A stretch of DNA of 64,000 nt. Source: Hyphomicrobiales bacterium. GTDB taxonomy: Bacteria; Pseudomonadota; Alphaproteobacteria; Rhizobiales; Rhizobiaceae. Of this stretch, positions 18,514 through 28,404 are shown in pieces. Both the position numbers and the translations under genes were made by a program. The notes beneath the pieces were generated by a model. That model did no database searches. It was not told the origin of the DNA and worked only from the letters and a program-made list of their open reading frames with translations. Position 1 is the first letter of the stretch. Each line of letters starts with the position of its first letter. The stretch is taken from the NCBI GenBank assembly GCA_900472625.1, contig UCIT01000041.1, forward strand, positions 6,654 through 70,653, in the 5' to 3' direction.

Positions 18514-21054
18514 TCAGCGAGCCAGGGCAATGGAAAGTTCACTCGCAAGGGCTCGAGCGGTGATAGGTTTTCGGACCACCGGCACGGAAGAAAACCGGTG
18601 GGGAATCGCCACGCTGTCGCGGTATCCCGTCGCGAAGACGAAGGGGATTCCTCTCTTCGTCAGGTCGAGAGCGATCTCTTCCGAGGTCTCGTTTCCGAGG
18701 TTTAGATCGAGAACCGCGCATTGCGGTTCTTCCTCTGCAAGGGACTGTATCGCCAGCATGACGTTTGGCAATGTCCTGACTTCTGCGGCGCCCAGGCTGC
18801 GAAGTACATCTTCCGTGTCGAGCGCTATAAGTCCCTGATCTTCGACCAGCATGACGACAAGACCGGCTAAGGGTTGGCCGATCGCTGCCGGCTCCGCCAC
18901 ACTAGGGTTGGAGGCGCTGACTTCATAATGATGTTTTGATGGCACGACAAACCGGGCCTCTAGTCCACCCGGCGCGAATGTCAGTTCCGCCGTTCCGCCG
19001 AGATCGAAGTTCACAGTCTTGTCGATCAGCGTGCTTCCAAAACCCTTCCGGTTCGGCGGCGCGACGACGGGACCTCCGGTTTCGAGCCAAATCATTTCGC
19101 AGTCGCCATTCGCATTTACCGACCAACGAACTTCGAGCTTTCCCTCCGGCACGGACAGGCTGCCGTACTTCGCCGCATTCGTCATCATCTCGTGGAGAAC
19201 GAGCGCGAAGACGCCGAAAGCGCGCTCTGTCAGGCCGATCGACGCGCCTGAGAGGCGAATACGCTCGCGATCCTTGAAGCGATGCATGGCCGCTTCCGCC
19301 TCCAACAGGGACAGGATTTCCCCGCCGTTCTTTCCCGAGAAGGACTGGTCATGGGCAAACGACAGAGCGCGCAGTCGCCCGTCGAAAGACTGGGTAAACT
19401 CGTCTATCGTCGTAGCGCTCGATCCGGTCTGCGAAGCGATCGATTTCACCAGCGACAGAATGTTTTTGACGCGGTGGTTGAGCTCGGCGTTCAGGATGTT
19501 GCGCCGCGCGTCGGTTCGCGATCGTTGTTCTTCCGTCCTGTCATTGTGGTGAAGAAGAAGGTCTCGGATGCAGCTTCTGATCGCCTCCGCGACGGCGACG
19601 TCGTCATTTGACCACGGCGTTGAGCGATTGCGCACGTCTTCGCGCCAAGCGTCGAAACTCCCGCGGGGCGTCAAGCGGTCACCGCTCGGACCTGAAACGA
19701 TCTTCTTGACCGGCTCGCCCGCCCATTCGACCGTATGGGCCTCTTCGCTTCTAAACAACAACAGATAGCTGTTTGACGACATGGACACCGGAACGGCCAT
19801 CACCCCAGCGACGCTGGCCCCGTACTGAGCGCTGTCGGGGAAAATTTCTTTCAGATGATTTTCATGCCAGATCGCACCGCCACAGGTACTCTTTGCGCGT
19901 GAAACGAGTTCCTGCAGCCCGTCCTCATCAGGAACGATGCCCGTCGTGTTCCACTGGTCGTGGCTCAGGAACGCGGAGCCGTCGCAGTCGAGCAGTCCAG
20001 AGAAGTCCCGCAGCTTGTCGCGCAGGCTGATGTCGACGTCGTCGGACTGATCAATCGTCGAGGTGATCGCATCGAGCTTGATTCGCGCGAGGGCGGTTGC
20101 GGCCTGCTGCACGCGCGTTTCGGCCGCACTCAGGTGAAGCGAGAAGTACTGGGCAAATAGCTCGGTCGCGACCCGCAGCGGTATCGAGAGAACCTTCGGC
20201 TGATTGTGATGGCAGGCGATGAGGCCCCAGAGCTCGCCACCCACGACTATCGAAATTGACATCGATGCACCGACGCCCATGTTGCGCAGGTATTCGCAAT
20301 GGATCGGTGAAACGCTCCGAATGTGCGAGAAAGAAAGATCGATTGGGTTTTGTCCTTCGCCCAGTGGTGGCGTAAGCGGCACGGGTGCGAAATCGACGTC
20401 GCCGATCACCCTAATCCAATTCTTCAAGTAGAGCTTGCGCGCCTGAGCCGGAATATCCGAGAACGGGAAATGCTGACCCATAAAGCTTTGAAGAGACGGC
20501 TCCTTCGCTTCCGCGACGACACGTCCGGCTCCGTTGTGAAGAAATCGATAGACCATGACTCGGTCGTAGCCGAGCATTGCCCGAACGATCCTTGCGGCCG
20601 TCCTCAGCATCCCATCGATCTCGGTCTCGCTATCGATACGCCGTACCATCGACTGCGTCAGGCTGAGGGCCAGTTCAGCGTCCAATGATGAGGCCGAAGG
20701 TTCAAGTTCAACGAACATCCGCCCCTCGTGACGATGTACGGTGACGTCCGTTGGCTGAAGCGAGCGTTCTATGCGAGCTTTGAGAAGGACGCTTGCGACG
20801 TGACTGTCACCGGCTCTCGCAGCGGCGTTGGCGACATCATGCGCGACGGGTCCGCCAAGAATATCCGATAGGGACGCGCCAACGATCTGCCCGTTCACAC
20901 CGATGTAGTCTTGGATGTTGTCAGAGACGAACGTAACTGTCGCCGATGCCGGATCGACGACGAGCATCGCACCATGTGGCTGGATGCTTCCGGGAATATG
21001 GATCGGCTCCAGATCGCAATTCGACAGGTCAACATCCGCTCTATTGTAGCTCAT
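18514..21054 (-). CDS. bacteriophytochrome - HWE histidine kinase - receiver hybrid (Agp2-like)
   Basis: An 846-residue red/far-red light sensor kinase. N-terminal PAS with the biliverdin-attachment Cys13 in SNCDLEPIHIPGSIQPHG; GAF with the chromophore-contacting Asp200-Ile-Pro (PFSDIPAQA); PHY with the tongue motif PRGSF. These are followed by an HWE-type kinase (ELNHRVKNILSLVKS as H-box, HEMMTNAAKYGSL as N-box, WLETGGPVV) and a C-terminal receiver (LVEDQ, phospho-Asp in AVLDLNLG, Lys in VRKP). This order matches Agrobacterium Agp2/AtBphP2, a bathy-phytochrome with a far-red ground state. No heme oxygenase gene is nearby to make biliverdin. Cytosolic; monocistronic by context. Confidence 0.93.
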   Translation of the reverse strand: MSYNRADVDLSNCDLEPIHIPGSIQPHGAMLVVDPASATVTFVSDNIQDYIGVNGQIVGASLSDILGGPVAHDVANAAARAGDSHVASVLLKARIERSLQPTDVTVHRHEGRMFVELEPSASSLDAELALSLTQSMVRRIDSETEIDGMLRTAARIVRAMLGYDRVMVYRFLHNGAGRVVAEAKEPSLQSFMGQHFPFSDIPAQARKLYLKNWIRVIGDVDFAPVPLTPPLGEGQNPIDLSFSHIRSVSPIHCEYLRNMGVGASMSISIVVGGELWGLIACHHNQPKVLSIPLRVATELFAQYFSLHLSAAETRVQQAATALARIKLDAITSTIDQSDDVDISLRDKLRDFSGLLDCDGSAFLSHDQWNTTGIVPDEDGLQELVSRAKSTCGGAIWHENHLKEIFPDSAQYGASVAGVMAVPVSMSSNSYLLLFRSEEAHTVEWAGEPVKKIVSGPSGDRLTPRGSFDAWREDVRNRSTPWSNDDVAVAEAIRSCIRDLLLHHNDRTEEQRSRTDARRNILNAELNHRVKNILSLVKSIASQTGSSATTIDEFTQSFDGRLRALSFAHDQSFSGKNGGEILSLLEAEAAMHRFKDRERIRLSGASIGLTERAFGVFALVLHEMMTNAAKYGSLSVPEGKLEVRWSVNANGDCEMIWLETGGPVVAPPNRKGFGSTLIDKTVNFDLGGTAELTFAPGGLEARFVVPSKHHYEVSASNPSVAEPAAIGQPLAGLVVMLVEDQGLIALDTEDVLRSLGAAEVRTLPNVMLAIQSLAEEEPQCAVLDLNLGNETSEEIALDLTKRGIPFVFATGYRDSVAIPHRFSSVPVVRKPITARALASELSIALAR

Positions 21055-21601
21055 TCAGCCTCTTCCAACGTATCATCGCGACGGTGCCGCACTGGACAAG
21101 TAATTCAATCTAGTTCGTTTAGGGGGTCTTTCCAGATCAAACGCTGGCGAACCGGCCTTATTGGCGACGTTTGAAGTGTTCCCACGCGCTCGGAGCACTC
21201 GACAGTGGTGACCGGATCGCAGAATGATTAGGCTCAACCCTTTAGCTGTGGCTTTGGTCGCAGAGGTTGTGCATGCCGCACCGCGCCGGTTTCTGATCCC
21301 GGCCGGTTGTCGATCGCCCATGGCGGCAAGGATCGCCACCCGTTCCCGTGCCTTTGAAGGTCTACAACGCGACCCTACGAATTATGAAATCAGCCGTTGC
21401 AACGGGACGGCTGGGCCGAGATGAAGAGCTGGCTGCGTTGCAGCGGCTGGATATCCAGGCACGTCAATTGGAAAGGAAATAGTGCCGGGAGAATGTTGTG
21501 CCTCTGCGGCGTTTGGTGTGCGAAGCGCTGTCGATTGGGAGGAGCAGCCCAAGCAGGCACGCTCCTACTCAGGTTCCATATTTTGGTCCTTTCCTCATTA
21601 C

Positions 21602-21627
21602 GGAACATCTCACCGTGGTATGTCGTT
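21602..21627 (+). promoter_or_regulatory. EcfG/RpoE2-type promoter upstream of XRE gene
   Basis: GGAAC-N17-CGTT, one base longer in spacing than the other sites here but within the known EcfG range. It lies 33 bases before the XRE regulator start. The rest of the 21055-21659 gap shows no gene. Confidence 0.45.
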
Positions 21628-21659
21628 TGACCAATGTGATTGTCTCTGGGGTTAGCGAT

Positions 21660-21986
21660 ATGACGCCCGCTCAATGTAAAGCCGCCCGTGCTCTCGCCGG
21701 GATCAACGCGATGGAACTGGCTACCCGGTCGGGGATCGACAGTGCGGTGCTGCACGAATTTGAAAGCGGACTTTGCCAACCGAAGGCAGAGTTTATCGAT
21801 GCGGTCACCCTTGCCTTTGATGCCATCGGCATCGTTTTCATCACTCGCGACGCGGCATCGTCGGCTGGCGGTGAAGGGGTGAGGTTGAAGGCGCCGGATA
21901 ACAAATCATTTGACGTCGTGGAGCGGGAAGTTGTCCAATATCCGGAATTCATGGAAAATGACGCTCCGCCCGGCGCCGGGGGCTGA
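21660..21986 (+). CDS. XRE-family helix-turn-helix protein
   Basis: A 108-residue small regulator. An XRE HTH occupies residues ~3-58 (TPAQCKAARALAGINAMELA ... GIDSAVLHEFESGLCQPKAE), followed by a ~50-residue tail without a known domain. I start at ATG 21660; upstream in-frame sequence is not protein-like. No toxin partner is adjacent. An EcfG-type promoter ends 33 bases upstream. Confidence 0.7.
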   Translation: MTPAQCKAARALAGINAMELATRSGIDSAVLHEFESGLCQPKAEFIDAVTLAFDAIGIVFITRDAASSAGGEGVRLKAPDNKSFDVVEREVVQYPEFMENDAPPGAGG

Positions 21987-22432
21987 TCAGAGATTCCCGC
22001 GGGCACCTCGATTACGATTCATACGATATGTCATCAAGTGCTACGAGCCATCTGATAGGCCACAAACGCAGATGGTTGGGTCATGTGCTTGTTTCGCGAG
22101 GGCGGGTGCAACGTTGAAATCCACCGTTGTATAGGACGCGAGCATTCGAAGCAGGCGCTTTACAGGTTGGACCCGAGAACTCCCTGCACCATCGAACAAT
22201 GCATTAAACGTCTTCCCAAATGCTTTTCTAAAGCCTCCGACCAACGCCGGAGGCGGCCCCCAACCGATGGGTCATCCACAGGCAAGGCGAACGAGGCGTC
22301 AAAAATATTTCAATGATGAAGCTCACTTGCGACTGGCGGTTACCGGTTTGATTCATCTCGTTAATCTGAGTTCTTTCTAATCTCTAGGACTAGATTCCTG
22401 TTTTTGTGCCATCTTGACGCCGCGATCTTCAA

Positions 22433-22457
22433 GGAACAAAAGAGGAACAATCAAGTT
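22433..22457 (+). promoter_or_regulatory. EcfG/RpoE2-type promoter of imuA operon
   Basis: GGAAC (22433-22437), 17 bases, GTT (22455-22457), 54 bases before the imuA start. The -35 element overlaps the LexA box at 22434-22448. The upstream part of the gap (21987-22432) holds no gene. Confidence 0.55.
22434..22448. promoter_or_regulatory. LexA (SOS) box of imuA operon
   Basis: GAAC-N7-GAAC, the direct-repeat form of the alphaproteobacterial SOS box (GTTC-N7-GTTC on the other strand). It is 63 bases upstream of imuA. LexA bound here would also cover the overlapping EcfG-type -35 element. Confidence 0.85.
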
Positions 22458-22511
22458 TCGACGGCATGATGTCGTACCTGTTCACCGCGATTTCGGAAGG
22501 ATTCGCCAACG

Positions 22512-23264
22512 ATGTCGGCTGCCCGCGAGCTAGCCTTATCCGATCTCCGCGAACGCATCGCCGCGCTTGAAGGAGGCGTCGCGAAGCGCAAGGGATGCCT
22601 GCCTTTCGGCGTGCCTGATATTGATGCGATCCTTCCCGGCGGCGGTCTCGCCTACGGCGCCCTTCACGAATGCGCAGGTGGTGGATCGGGTACCGTCGAC
22701 GGAGCGGCCGCTGCCCTATTCGCAGCAGGGATCGCTGCCCGCACGAAAGGGAAGGTCGTCTGGTGCCTGACGAGGCCCGACCTCTTCATGCCGGGACTTG
22801 CGCAGGCGGGGCTTCATCCCAACCGTGTGATCTTTTCGGAATCCGATCGCGAGGAGGACGTGCTGGCCAGCATGGAGGAGGCCCTCGGGTATGGAGGTCT
22901 CGGCGCCGTGATCGGAGAGATCGTCCGCCTGCCGATGGTCTCCTCGCGGCGGCTGCAGCTTGCCGCCGAGAAGACGGGAACCATCGGCATCGCCGTTCGA
23001 CGTTGGAGGCGGCAGACGGAGGCCAATGACTTCGGCCAGCCGACGGCGTCGACGACGCGATGGCGGGTGAGCGTCCTGCCGTCCGACCCCCTACCGGTCC
23101 CCGGCGTGGGGAGGGCGAGATGGCTGCTGGAATTGATGAGATCGCGTGCGGGCGAATGTGCTGAGTTTGAAGTTGGAGCCTGCGATGACACGGGTCGTCT
23201 CGATATACCTACCAGACCTGTCAACCGACAGGATACGTCGGGCAGATCCCGGCATTCCGCCTGA
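22512..23264 (+). CDS. imuA: ImuA, RecA-like mutagenesis protein
   Basis: A 250-residue SulA/RecA-like protein of the damage-inducible mutagenesis cassette. Family block LPFGVPDIDAILPGGGLAYG (residues ~31-50), a degenerate nucleotide-binding region (GGGSGTVDG) and VIGEIVRLPMVSSRRLQLAAE. ImuA works with ImuB and DnaE2 to bypass DNA lesions, causing most damage-induced mutations in bacteria that lack PolV. It overlaps imuB by 80 bases. Controlled by the LexA box upstream. Confidence 0.92.
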   Translation: MSAARELALSDLRERIAALEGGVAKRKGCLPFGVPDIDAILPGGGLAYGALHECAGGGSGTVDGAAAALFAAGIAARTKGKVVWCLTRPDLFMPGLAQAGLHPNRVIFSESDREEDVLASMEEALGYGGLGAVIGEIVRLPMVSSRRLQLAAEKTGTIGIAVRRWRRQTEANDFGQPTASTTRWRVSVLPSDPLPVPGVGRARWLLELMRSRAGECAEFEVGACDDTGRLDIPTRPVNRQDTSGRSRHSA

Positions 23265-24696
23265 ACAGGCGATTGCCGTGATCGCGAGGAGCGGGTCCAA
23301 GCGATGGGTGTCGGCCACAGATGCCGCAGCGCGCAAGGCCGGCCTGCGCGTCGGCATGGCCGCCGCCAAGGCCCAGGCTTTGTTTCAAGGCCTGATGATG
23401 GTCGACGCCGATCCGCGGGCCGACGCTACCGCGCTTGAGCGCATCGCGCTTTGGGCGCTCGGCATCTACTCGCCGATCGTCGCGGTCGACGGGATCGATG
23501 GGCTGGTCATGGACACCGAGGGTGCCGACCATCTCCAAGGCGGAGAGGAGCCGATGCTGACCGGCGTCGCCAATCGCTTCCGATCGACCGGACTTTCCGC
23601 AAGAGTGGCCATCGCCGACAGCTGGGGGGCTGCGCATGCCTGCGCACGGGCGATCACCAGAGAGACCGTCATCGTTCCCCGAGGCGAGATCGTCAGGGCG
23701 GTCGAGAAGCTGCCGCTTTCGCTGTTGCGGCTTCCGCCCAAGATCGTCGATGATCTCCGCGTGTTGGGTTTTCAGTCGATCGGGGAACTGGCCAACACCC
23801 CAAGCGCGCCCCTTGCTCTGCGCTTCGGGCCCGAACTCGGTCGCCGCATTGATCAGATGTTTGGGCGCAAGCCAGAGCCGATCGAGCCGGTCCGTGGCGC
23901 GGACTGGATCGAGGTCACAAGACAGTTCGCCGAGCCCATCGGCGCTGCTGAGACGATCAACAAGTACGTGGCCAGGCTGGTCGTCGAACTTGTCGGCGAG
24001 TTGCAGCGCAGGGGCCTTGGCGTCCGTCGCACCGACCTGATCGTCGAGAAGCTCGATGGGACGCGCCAAGCGATCCGTGCTGGAACCGCGAAGCCTGTGC
24101 GCGACGTAGCCTGGCTCACCAAGCTGTTCAAGGATCGCACCGAGAAGATCGAGCCGGGCTTCGGGATCGAACGTCTGAGCCTGGTCGCCGTCATGTCGGA
24201 AGCGCTCGGCGAAGAGCAGAAGTCGTCCTCCCTGGTCGAGGAGCAGGACGACGACATCACGCCGCTGATCGATATCCTCGGCAACCGCGGCAACCGGGTC
24301 TATCGACTGGCCCCAGTCGCTTCCGACGTTCCGGAACGCAGCGTCCAGCGCATCGCCCCGGCCACCGAGACTACCGCGGAAACCTGGACGCACGAGTGGA
24401 AGCGGCCGGTCCGGCTGCTTCATAAGCCGGACGTCGTCGAAGTCATGGCGCTGATGCCGGACCATCCTCCGGCGTGGTTCTCCTGGCGGGGAAAGCGGCG
24501 TCGCGTGAGATGTGCCGACGGTCCCGAACGCGTTTTCGGCGAGTGGTGGCTCCGCACATCCGAGGTCGATGCCGTTCGCGACTATTTCGTCGTTGAGGAC
24601 GATGCCGGAGAGCGCTTCTGGCTCTACCGGTCCGGTGACGGCGTCGATGCGGACACCGGATCGCACAAATGGTACATCCACGGGATCTTTGCGTGA
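23185..24696 (+). CDS. imuB: ImuB, Y-family polymerase-like adaptor
   Basis: A 503-residue member of the Y-family polymerase fold (start MTRVVSIYLPDLSTDRI). In this family the catalytic acidic residues are generally lost and the protein acts as a hub between ImuA, DnaE2 and the beta clamp. I take ATG 23185, with TTGGAG upstream, rather than an in-frame start 39 bases earlier. The helix-hairpin-helix region (LRVLGFQSIGELAN) and little-finger domain are intact. Its stop TGA overlaps the dnaE2 ATG by one base (TGATG), so the two are translationally coupled. Confidence 0.92.
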   Translation: MTRVVSIYLPDLSTDRIRRADPGIPPEQAIAVIARSGSKRWVSATDAAARKAGLRVGMAAAKAQALFQGLMMVDADPRADATALERIALWALGIYSPIVAVDGIDGLVMDTEGADHLQGGEEPMLTGVANRFRSTGLSARVAIADSWGAAHACARAITRETVIVPRGEIVRAVEKLPLSLLRLPPKIVDDLRVLGFQSIGELANTPSAPLALRFGPELGRRIDQMFGRKPEPIEPVRGADWIEVTRQFAEPIGAAETINKYVARLVVELVGELQRRGLGVRRTDLIVEKLDGTRQAIRAGTAKPVRDVAWLTKLFKDRTEKIEPGFGIERLSLVAVMSEALGEEQKSSSLVEEQDDDITPLIDILGNRGNRVYRLAPVASDVPERSVQRIAPATETTAETWTHEWKRPVRLLHKPDVVEVMALMPDHPPAWFSWRGKRRRVRCADGPERVFGEWWLRTSEVDAVRDYFVVEDDAGERFWLYRSGDGVDADTGSHKWYIHGIFA

Positions 24697-27600
24697 TGCG
24701 ATACGCCGAGCTGCAGGTCACCTCACACTTTTCGTTCCTGCGCGGCGCGTCCTCTGCCGACAAGCTCTTTGCCACGGCCAAGGAACTCGGCATCGCGGCG
24801 GTTGGCATTGTCGATCGAAACAGCCTGGCCGGCATCGTTCGCGCTTTGGAGGCTTCCCGTGCGACTGGCGTCCACCTGGTCGTCGGATGTCGGCTCGACC
24901 TGACGGAGGGGATGTCCCTTCTGGTCTATCCCACCGACCGCGCCGCTTACTCGCGGCTGACGCGGCTCTTAACACTCGGGAAATCGCGCGGCGGAAAGGG
25001 TAACTGCATTCTGTCCTTGGACGATGTGGCCCTCTACGCCGAAGGACTTCTCGCGGTTCTGGTCCCCGACCTCCCTGACGATGCCTGCGCCGTGCAGCTG
25101 CGCAAGATCGCCGACCTCTTTGGCGACCGGGCATACCTTGCGCTATCTCTGCGCCGTCGTCCCAACGATCAAATGCGCCTCCACGAGCTGAGCATTCTCG
25201 CGACCAGGTTCAAGGTCCGCACCGTCGTCACCAACGACGTTCTGTTCCACGAACCCAGCCGTCGCCAGCTTCAGGACGTCGTCACCTGCATCCGCGAGCA
25301 TACGACCATCGACGCTGTCGGCTTCAAGCGCGAACGTCATGCGGACAGGTATCTCAAACCACCCGAAGAAATGGAGCGCCTGTTCCCCCGGTACAGGGAG
25401 GCGCTCGCGCGGACGATGGAGATCGTCGAACGCTGTCGCTTCAGTCTGGAAGAGCTGACCTACCAATACCCGGAAGAAGCGATCGTCCCCGGCATGAGCG
25501 CACAGGAGTCTCTCGAGCACTATGTCTGGGAGTGCGTGCCCAACCGCTATCCGGAAGGCCTGCCGCCGGAAGTCCTGAAGACCGTCCGCCACGAACTCGA
25601 TCTCATCAAGACCATGAAGTATGCGCCATACTTTCTGACGGTCTTTTCGATCGTCCGCTTCGCGCGGTCGCAGGGTATCCTATGCCAGGGGCGGGGGTCC
25701 GCCGCCAACTCGGCGGTCTGCTATATCCTCGGCGTCACCAGCATCGACCCGTCCACCAACGACCTGTTGTTCGAGCGGTTCGTCAGCCAGGAGCGTGATG
25801 AACCGCCAGACATCGACGTCGACTTCGAGCACGAGCGCCGCGAAGAAGTCATCCAGTGGATCTACAAGACCTACACACACCAGAAGGCCGCTCTCTGCGC
25901 GACGGTGACACGTTACCGCGCCAAGGGTGCGATCCGCGACGTCGGAAAAGCGCTCGGTCTGCCGGAGGACGTTATCAAGGCCCTGTCGTCCGGCATGTGG
26001 TCGTGGTCCGAAGAGGTCAGCGACCGCAACGTCAAGGAGCTGAACCTCAACCCCAATGACCGACGGCTTGTGTTGACGCTGCAACTCGCCCAGCAGCTCT
26101 TGGGGGCTCCACGACATCTCGGTCAACATCCGGGCGGATTTGTCCTGACGCACGACCGCCTCGACGATCTCGTCCCGATCGAACCAGCGAGTATGGCCGA
26201 CCGCCAGATCGTGGAGTGGGACAAGGACGACATCGAAGCCTTGAAGTTCATGAAAGTCGATATCCTGGCATTGGGGATGCTGACCTGCATGGCCAAATCC
26301 TTCGAGATGATCAGGGAGCACAAGAACGACGACATTGACCTCGCCTCGATCCGGCAGGAAGACGCCGCGACGTATGCCATGATCCGGAAGGCCGATACGC
26401 TTGGCACGTTCCAGATCGAATCCAGAGCCCAGATGGCAATGCTTCCACGCCTGAAGCCGCAGACGTTCTATGATCTAGTCGTCCAAGTGGCGATTGTCCG
26501 GCCTGGCCCCATCCAGGGCGACATGGTCCATCCCTATCTTCGGCGCCGCGAGGGCAAGGAGAAGGTCGAATACCCGACACCGGAATTGGAGGCCGTCCTT
26601 GGCAAGACCCTGGGCGTGCCTTTGTTTCAGGAATCAGCGATGCGGGTGGCGATGGTCTGCGCCGGCTTCACCGGCGGCGAGGCGGACCAGCTTCGCAAGT
26701 CCATGGCGACCTTCAAATTCACTGGAGGCGTGAGCCGATTCAAAGACAAGCTCGTCAGCGGTATGGTTAACAACGGCTATACACAGGAGTTCGCCGAGAA
26801 GACCTTTTCGCAGCTTGAGGGCTTCGGTAGCTACGGCTTTCCGGAAAGCCACGCCGCATCCTTCGCCTTGATCGCCTACGCGTCCAACTTCGTGAAATGC
26901 CACCATCCTGATGTCTTCTGCGCAGCGCTTTTGAACTCGCAACCGATGGGATTTTACGCGCCGGCTCAGATCGTCGGAGACGCGGCCAAGCACGGCGTCG
27001 AAATCCGCCCGATCGACATCAACACGTCCCGCTGGGACTGCACGCTCGAGCGGATCGGCAACACCGAACGGCACGCGGTCCGCCTTGGCATGCGCTTGAT
27101 TAAGGGTCTGGCGAGCGCCGACGTCGCGCGTATCGTCGCCGCTCGCATGAACAAAGACTTCGAAAGCGTCGACGACGTCTGGCGGCGATCCAACGTTCCG
27201 ACCGAGGCGCTCGTGCAACTCGCCGAAGCCGACGCCTTCCTGCCGACGATGAAGCATCAGCGCCGCGATGCATTGTGGGCGATCAAGGCTCTGCGAGACG
27301 AGCCACTGCCGCTCTTTGCCGCCGCCGCCGAACGGGAAGCCGCGGTCATCCCCGAGCAGCAGGAACCGGCGGTTGCTCTGCGGCAGATGACGGAGGGGCA
27401 CAATGTCGTGGAAGACTACGGGCATGTCGGCCTGACGCTTCGCGAGCATCCGGTGGCCTTTCTCCGGAGAGACCTCACGCAAAGGAATATTGTCACGTGT
27501 CAGGAGGCGATGAACGCCCGCGACGGCCGCTGGCTGATGACCGCCGGTCTGGTTCTGGTTCGGCAAAAGCCGGGCTCAGCGAAAGGCGTGATGTTCCTGA

Positions 27601-27956
27601 CGATCGAGGACGAGACCGGTCCGGCCAATGTGGTGGTTTGGCCGTCGCTTTTTGAAAAACGACGCCGCGTCGTCCTGGGATCGAGCATGATGGCGATCAA
27701 CGGAAAGATCCAGCGCGAAGGCGACGTCGTCCATCTCGTTGCACAGCAGCTCTTCGACCTCAGCGGTGACCTTTCCGGCTTGGCGGACCGGGAGATCGAC
27801 TTCAAGCTGCCGACGGGCAGGGGAGACGAGTTCGCTCACGGATCGCCGGGCAGTCCGGATTCGAGGGATCGCGCGCCGCCGCCCAAGCCGCGGGACATCT
27901 TCATCCCCGATCTCCACATCGACACGCTGAAGGTGAAGTCAAGAAACTTCCACTAG
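24696..27956 (+). CDS. dnaE2: DnaE2, error-prone DNA polymerase III alpha subunit
   Basis: A 1,086-residue C-family polymerase. The PHP domain is at the start (YAELQVTSHFSFLRGASS), the palm contains the catalytic acidic block PPDIDVDFEHERREE, and a C-terminal OB-fold (GPANVVVWPSLFEK) is present. Length and order are normal for DnaE2. It performs lesion bypass with ImuA and ImuB at the fork. Started at ATG 24696 overlapping the imuB stop; an earlier in-frame GTG at 24669 lies inside imuB. It ends the cassette. Confidence 0.94.
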   Translation: MRYAELQVTSHFSFLRGASSADKLFATAKELGIAAVGIVDRNSLAGIVRALEASRATGVHLVVGCRLDLTEGMSLLVYPTDRAAYSRLTRLLTLGKSRGGKGNCILSLDDVALYAEGLLAVLVPDLPDDACAVQLRKIADLFGDRAYLALSLRRRPNDQMRLHELSILATRFKVRTVVTNDVLFHEPSRRQLQDVVTCIREHTTIDAVGFKRERHADRYLKPPEEMERLFPRYREALARTMEIVERCRFSLEELTYQYPEEAIVPGMSAQESLEHYVWECVPNRYPEGLPPEVLKTVRHELDLIKTMKYAPYFLTVFSIVRFARSQGILCQGRGSAANSAVCYILGVTSIDPSTNDLLFERFVSQERDEPPDIDVDFEHERREEVIQWIYKTYTHQKAALCATVTRYRAKGAIRDVGKALGLPEDVIKALSSGMWSWSEEVSDRNVKELNLNPNDRRLVLTLQLAQQLLGAPRHLGQHPGGFVLTHDRLDDLVPIEPASMADRQIVEWDKDDIEALKFMKVDILALGMLTCMAKSFEMIREHKNDDIDLASIRQEDAATYAMIRKADTLGTFQIESRAQMAMLPRLKPQTFYDLVVQVAIVRPGPIQGDMVHPYLRRREGKEKVEYPTPELEAVLGKTLGVPLFQESAMRVAMVCAGFTGGEADQLRKSMATFKFTGGVSRFKDKLVSGMVNNGYTQEFAEKTFSQLEGFGSYGFPESHAASFALIAYASNFVKCHHPDVFCAALLNSQPMGFYAPAQIVGDAAKHGVEIRPIDINTSRWDCTLERIGNTERHAVRLGMRLIKGLASADVARIVAARMNKDFESVDDVWRRSNVPTEALVQLAEADAFLPTMKHQRRDALWAIKALRDEPLPLFAAAAEREAAVIPEQQEPAVALRQMTEGHNVVEDYGHVGLTLREHPVAFLRRDLTQRNIVTCQEAMNARDGRWLMTAGLVLVRQKPGSAKGVMFLTIEDETGPANVVVWPSLFEKRRRVVLGSSMMAINGKIQREGDVVHLVAQQLFDLSGDLSGLADREIDFKLPTGRGDEFAHGSPGSPDSRDRAPPPKPRDIFIPDLHIDTLKVKSRNFH

Positions 27957-27979
27957 GTCAGACATTTGGCAATTTTCAT

Positions 27980-28372
27980 CTATTTTACCGGTTCGACCAG
28001 CGGGGCGCCTTTCTTGACGATGTAGGTTGCGAGTTCGGAAGCCTTGTCGTTTCCGACGTTCTTGGCAGAATGGGGAACCCCCGCAGGTATGGCGAGCGCC
28101 TGGCCAGCTTTTAGGGTAACCGCTTCGCGACCTTGAAGCTTGTATTCAATGGTTCCCTCGAGAACAAATGCTACTTCTTCGCCCGGATGCCTGTGATTTG
28201 GCGCAGATAGGCCAGGGCCGAAGTCGACCCTGACCTGGACGACCTCCTTCCCAGGTACACTCAGGTCGCTTTTGACGATGTTAAAGCGGACCACCCGGTT
28301 CTCCTGCGCTTCGACACAATGGAGGGGGACGCTCAGAAGGGTGGCGCAAAGCGCAAAAACACGTAGGCTCAT
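27980..28372 (-). CDS. exported cupin-domain protein
   Basis: A 130-residue small beta-barrel protein with a signal peptide (MSLRVFALCATLLSVPLHCVEA). The cupin metal motif is HRHPGEEVAFVLEG (residues ~62-75) and the second motif PAGVPHSAKN. ATG 28372 follows AGGAGCAGTGTT; a longer reading overlapping the upstream gene's stop is less likely. 33 bases behind an Ohr-like gene, so probably co-transcribed. Substrate unknown. Confidence 0.8.
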   Translation of the reverse strand: MSLRVFALCATLLSVPLHCVEAQENRVVRFNIVKSDLSVPGKEVVQVRVDFGPGLSAPNHRHPGEEVAFVLEGTIEYKLQGREAVTLKAGQALAIPAGVPHSAKNVGNDKASELATYIVKKGAPLVEPVK

Positions 28373-28404
28373 AACACTGCTCCTGTGATCAAGTGAACCG
28401 CTCG

